This document shows, in pieces, positions 59,911 through 64,000 of a DNA stretch of 64,000 nucleotides. Numbering within the stretch: the stretch's first letter is position 1; every line of letters starts with the position of its first letter. The notes below the pieces were generated by a model. That model saw only the letters and a list, made by a program, of their open reading frames with translations, searched no databases and was not told the origin of the DNA. Source of the stretch: Hemibagrus wyckioides (Eukaryota; Chordata; Actinopteri; Siluriformes; Bagridae); the NCBI RefSeq assembly GCF_019097595.1, contig NC_080715.1:26859855-26923854 (forward strand), written 5' to 3'. A program made the position numbers and the translations under genes.

Positions 59911-62900
59911 ACTTCAGTTGTCCAGATTCGGTCTCTTTTACTATTCATCAAACAGTGAAATAAAAATAAAATGAATTATGTTCAGATCATCCTGGAATAT
60001 AGCACTAATACATGTCTGTTGTCAAGATCACTGAAAATGTGAAGGCAACAGATGGAACTTGTTATTGGAATGTGGTTAAAAGTCAAGCAAGAACTCTGCA
60101 GTCTCCCTATTTGGCATCAAGTGCAGCCTGAAAAGAGTGGTTAAGAAGGTCAGTGCAGCATGTCTGACTACTTAAAAGACCGTGAGACTGTGAGTCAAAG
60201 TTCTAGAAACGTCTGGAATAACTTCCACCAGGGCAACTTTCAGGAATTGCTGCTTTACACGAGCGGGGCAGACAGAGTGCCGTGTAGCCCGGTTGTCTCT
60301 GACAAGTTCTCTTCACTCGACCATCAGTCACATGTGAAAACAAGGAAGATAAATGACTCCCACCTTGTTTTCTCCTTCGTCTAATGTATGCAACAGCATC
60401 ACAGCATGCTTCGTTTGGCAGGCTCGATCTGCATAATGAATAATCAGCTATTGCGAGGAGGAGTTTCCATTCTATTCCACCCAGTTAGTTCCCGCCCTTG
60501 TTATCAATTATTTACAGCTTGCTGTAAATTTAACAAACAGCACAGCCTCTTTGTACACGTGAAAGCAGAACCCTGTGTCAGTCTCTGTGGACAGCAGCAT
60601 GGCTCGAGATGGGTCGTTCTTACAAATTGTATTTTTGACTCTCACTTCTGAAACCTGGCTAGGCTTTTACCATGCAAACTAAAAGAACAGAAAATAAAAG
60701 CAATGTCCTAGTGAGAACTCTTCTTTCTTCTTCAGCAGTTCATGTGGCGCAGCACACTGCTAATAAATAGGCTCCCAGGCATGACTGTCCTCGTTCTCTA
60801 TCAGTTATACTGCTGCAAAATGCAACTGAGGAGATTTAAAGAGGCAATAATGGCACAGGGCACTACGATGATCTATTTTCCGTATACACTGATGGGTGCC
60901 ATTAGCCTTCCTAATGGAGAGACTAGGAATGGCAATGTTATGCAAGGGCTTTAGTGTTAACAGTCTCTTCAGAGCCAAAAGTAAGAGAATTCAGTTCTTC
61001 CCAAAGTCAAGCACTACGCTAACAAGCTGGTATTAAACCCAGGCGACTAGAAGTGTACCAGTGAGAGTGTTTGACTTTGCCGTGTCACAGCCTGTTTAAG
61101 ACAGTCCCTCTATTTATAATACACTATTTATATCTGTAAATACTTGAAACAGTTTCGTCATTACAACAGAGAGCCTCGGATTCGACTAGGCTAAGTTTAA
61201 AGCTTACTGAATCCCACTAGAAAATGGTCCTGTCTCAAGAGCCAAACTATAAAATACAAAGCTCTCCTGGCAACCAGAAAGAAATAAAGCATGTCTGCAT
61301 TAATCTCCATTTATTAGTGCTGCCTTCCTCCTCTACCCACCATCTCATTATTCAGCCCAAACAAAATGAAGCACTTTACCGTACCAGTACTTTCTTAATG
61401 ATTTGTAAAGACCTCTGTATCCTTCGCGTGTGTGTAGATGTAGTGCATGTATGTTTTGGTCATGACACTTTAGTCACAATTATCTGCATATGAGCAGGTC
61501 GAGCATGAATTCCTCACAGACTGAGCGACACACACATTTCAGCTGCTTTTTTTGGTGGTTTGCATTGCACTGGTAATCTGACACCACCCAGAATAATGAA
61601 ACAGTAAAATGTAATACACTGCTGAGCTGATCTGCCTAGCCAGCATCTCTGATATAAAAAAACAAAACAAAATAAAAACAAAACCCTGGACATTTAATTT
61701 AAATCATTAATATGTTTATTCTTTTGCTGTTTTATTAGAATGGGATCTGAACAGCATCACTCCTATGGGGTCTCAATTTATGGTTTAATTGTCACATTAA
61801 AGCCTACATTTATTATCTAAAATAAAAGAACTGCTTTAAGAAATAGATTTTGTATTAGACTGAATAATTTCAACACATTCACCTGTAGGAAGAAAAGGTT
61901 CTCAATTCTCTGTTTACATGTACAACATTTACAATAAATGTTTAGGCAAAATAAACATTTATTCATGAATACTTTCAGGCAGACACCATATATGCCATTC
62001 TGGCTAAATCAAACACAATGTTCTAATAGATTAAATGTTAAAACTGTGTTCAGAGTCAATAAGCCAGTAATTTACAGTAATTACCTTTTATATCATATTA
62101 TATTGCTCCACTGATTGAAAAGGACGTCTTTATTGAGACCTTCTCATGTGTCCGTCTTTAGCAGAGAAATTAAAGTCATTTAGATAGATTAAGTAGAACA
62201 AATGCCTTTAAACTTTATTATAAACCAGTTCTGACTCAACAGGTTTCCTAATCATTTCTTAATGAATTGAGAAGGTTCATTGGAAGAGGTCTGACATGCG
62301 TTTAGCAACAGAACATGTAAATGAACTACATTAAAAACAACTCAATACAAGCTATCAATATTAATCCAACACACTGCGGACGTGAGACAACCAAGACTTT
62401 TTAATTATGCTACTCAATATACCCATGCAGTTATTCAATTACATAAAGAGGAGACTCTCGGAAAGAAGCACAGCCTAAATGAGGACAGAGATAAATAAAA
62501 GACGTTTAGGCGCCAGTGAGCCGTTCGTGTGTTTTTAGGAAGACGATGCCAACTTCCAAACACTTCAGAACAGCTCAAGCAGAACCATGTTTGGGTGAAG
62601 ACATTTCTCCTCTCTTAACTCCATAGCTCCATAATACTCTGTGTAATGTTCACATCCCTTAACATGTTTCTGCTAGACACCTCATAGTGCCGTTTACTTA
62701 GTGGCTAGGTACAGAAACCAATTTCCAGTAAGATAAGACTATAAATAGATTCTTTTCACTTCCCGTACACAATGAAGCGTGTGGAAGTTTTATTTGAATG
62801 TAATCTTGTAAGACCCTTCGACACTTCAGTCCTAGTTTCCTTCAACTCATCCTACACTTTTTTATATTTAGTCAGAGTCTTGGTTAAATCTACAGTTATA

Positions 62901-63286
62901 CTGGTGAGATTTCAAAAATAAATAAATAAATAAATCATGTAACCTGCAAGTTTACACTAAAATATAGAAGCACGCATACAAGGAATTCGACTGGTGCGTT
63001 ATATAAATATATATAGTATTGTACCTAGAAGATATTACACTTCCAGGAGAGTCAGTGATGTTTATTCTATTAAACCTGACACCAATACAGCAGCGGAGAA
63101 ATAGGAGGTGAGACAATCTGGAATGATTTGTGCAGGTGCAAGTATTCAGAAACTTCCTGCCCCTTCTACATCATATCCCATGCTCTTGTTCAAGCGAGTT
63201 CAATCAGGTTCAGTCAAATGAAATGAAATCAGTGTATATTCAACTGGTCTATTTATAAGGACGCACTTAAAAAATCGGTTTTAAAC

Positions 63287-64000
63287 TGCGATTTTTCACA
63301 TCAACCAATCACTGACTGTCATTTTTCACCTCAACCAATCACTGACTGCCATTTTTTGCATCAACCAATCACTGATCACCATTTTTCACCTCAACCAATC
63401 ACTGACTGCCATTTTTTTGCATCAACCAATCACTGATCACCATTTTTCACCTCAACCAATCACTGATCACCATTTTTTGCCTCAACCAATCACTAGGTGC
63501 GTTTACATGGACACTTGTAATCCGATCGTAACAGGACTAGAAGCACAATCAGATTAAAAAAGTGTCATATAAACACGTCAATCGGATGGAATTTGCCACA
63601 TCCGATTAAAATTTTAATCGGATGGTAAGGGGTGGTTTAAACCATTTTTAGTCTGATCGAGAGGACATGTAAACACTTAATCGGATGGAATATATTCCTG
63701 GAAAGTTCTGCGCATGTGCAATGACGTATGATGTACGGACATTGATACGAATGACGTACGGATGTTTTCGTGGATTGTGCGCATGTCAAAAGATCTAATC
63801 TGATTCTAATCATGTGTCATGTGAACGCGCATAAGAATCTGATTACTTTATACCGCGTTCATGTAAACGCTGCGATCAGATTCGTCAATCTGATTGAATT
63901 CAGTCCGATCTGATTAAAAAGTGTCCATTTAAACGCACCTACTGACTGCCATTTTTTGGCATCAACCAATCACTGATCACCATTTTTCACCTCAACCAAT
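63287..64000. repeat. 30-bp minisatellite, interrupted by a MITE
   Basis: Units of 30-31 bp of the form 'actgactgccattttttgca', 'tcaaccaatc' run from 63287 to 63494. They resume at 63941 and continue past the window end. Two unit types ('...tttttcacctcaacc' and '...ttttttgcatcaacc') tend to alternate. Each unit holds one CCAAT. Confidence 0.95.
63495..63940. mobile_element. MITE (446 bp) nested in the minisatellite
   Basis: Inverted ends 'aggtgcgtttacatggacac' and 'gtgtccatttaaacgcacct' differ at one base. ACT is duplicated at 63492-63494 and 63941-63943. The interior has many 'aatcggat' or 'aatcagatt' boxes in both orientations, including the palindrome 'tccgattaaaattttaatcg'. No coding. 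A 3-bp duplication fits PIF/Harbinger-like elements in length, though those usually prefer TWA, so the superfamily is open. Confidence 0.9.

Noticed and set aside
63287..64000. CRISPR-like appearance of 30-bp repeats.
   Set aside because: Units are directly contiguous with no unique spacers, and the genome is a fish.

Overview
This is vertebrate, almost certainly teleost fish, genomic DNA. The evidence is a split gene with consensus splice sites, AT-rich non-coding DNA, tRNA-derived SINEs with the piscine tail that reads 'ctctggataag', many Tc1/mariner-type elements with TA target sites, and dense microsatellites. A catfish or other otophysan fits the repeat mix, but that is a low-confidence guess. 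I see no bacterial, plasmid or phage features.

Only one protein-coding gene is supported. It is ramp1 (receptor activity-modifying protein 1) on the minus strand. The last coding exon (37277-37532) encodes most of the extracellular domain, the single transmembrane helix and the short cytosolic tail. The preceding exon (49675-49810) encodes the end of the signal peptide and the N-terminal extracellular part. The two exons join in phase across a 12.1 kb intron. The first exon, with the start codon and most of the signal peptide, was not found and probably lies beyond 64000 in a long first intron. Positions 1 to about 36950 are therefore downstream of ramp1, and no exon of a neighbouring gene could be recognised there.

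The rest is mobile DNA and simple repeats. At least five Tc1-like groups are present. (a) TIR 'cactatattgccaaaag': near-complete copies at 39690-40935 and 57692-58914, deleted or truncated relatives at 52369-52880 and 59115-59726, and an end fragment near 22105. (b) TIR like 'gatcaggcataacattatg': 24963-25345 and 27764-28313, with decayed or rearranged copies near 14080, 16385 and 47275. (c) A family with an 'ttaataggaacacct' end: a fold-back copy at 54147-54807 and scraps near 47163 and 59835. (d) A decayed, internally deleted copy at 5895-6980. (e) MITE-like elements at 9044-9595 and 44773-45100. Other short elements include a hAT-type MITE with a perfect 8-bp target duplication (46971-47148), a MITE nested in a 30-bp minisatellite with a 3-bp target duplication (63495-63940), and a palindromic element at 56048-56224 with an inverted split relative at 31822-32439. 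Eight or nine tRNA-derived SINE copies, several copies of a 'gaattgaatt'-tailed repeat, and a minisatellite that appears to have grown from the head of an interspersed repeat (34383-35075) complete the picture.

No transposase copy seen here is intact. I found no CRISPR array, tRNA or rRNA gene, or new multi-gene system. The most informative observations concern element structure (fold-backs, nesting, shared defects), two pairs of locally duplicated non-coding segments, and glycosylation sequons in the predicted RAMP1 that human RAMP1 lacks.
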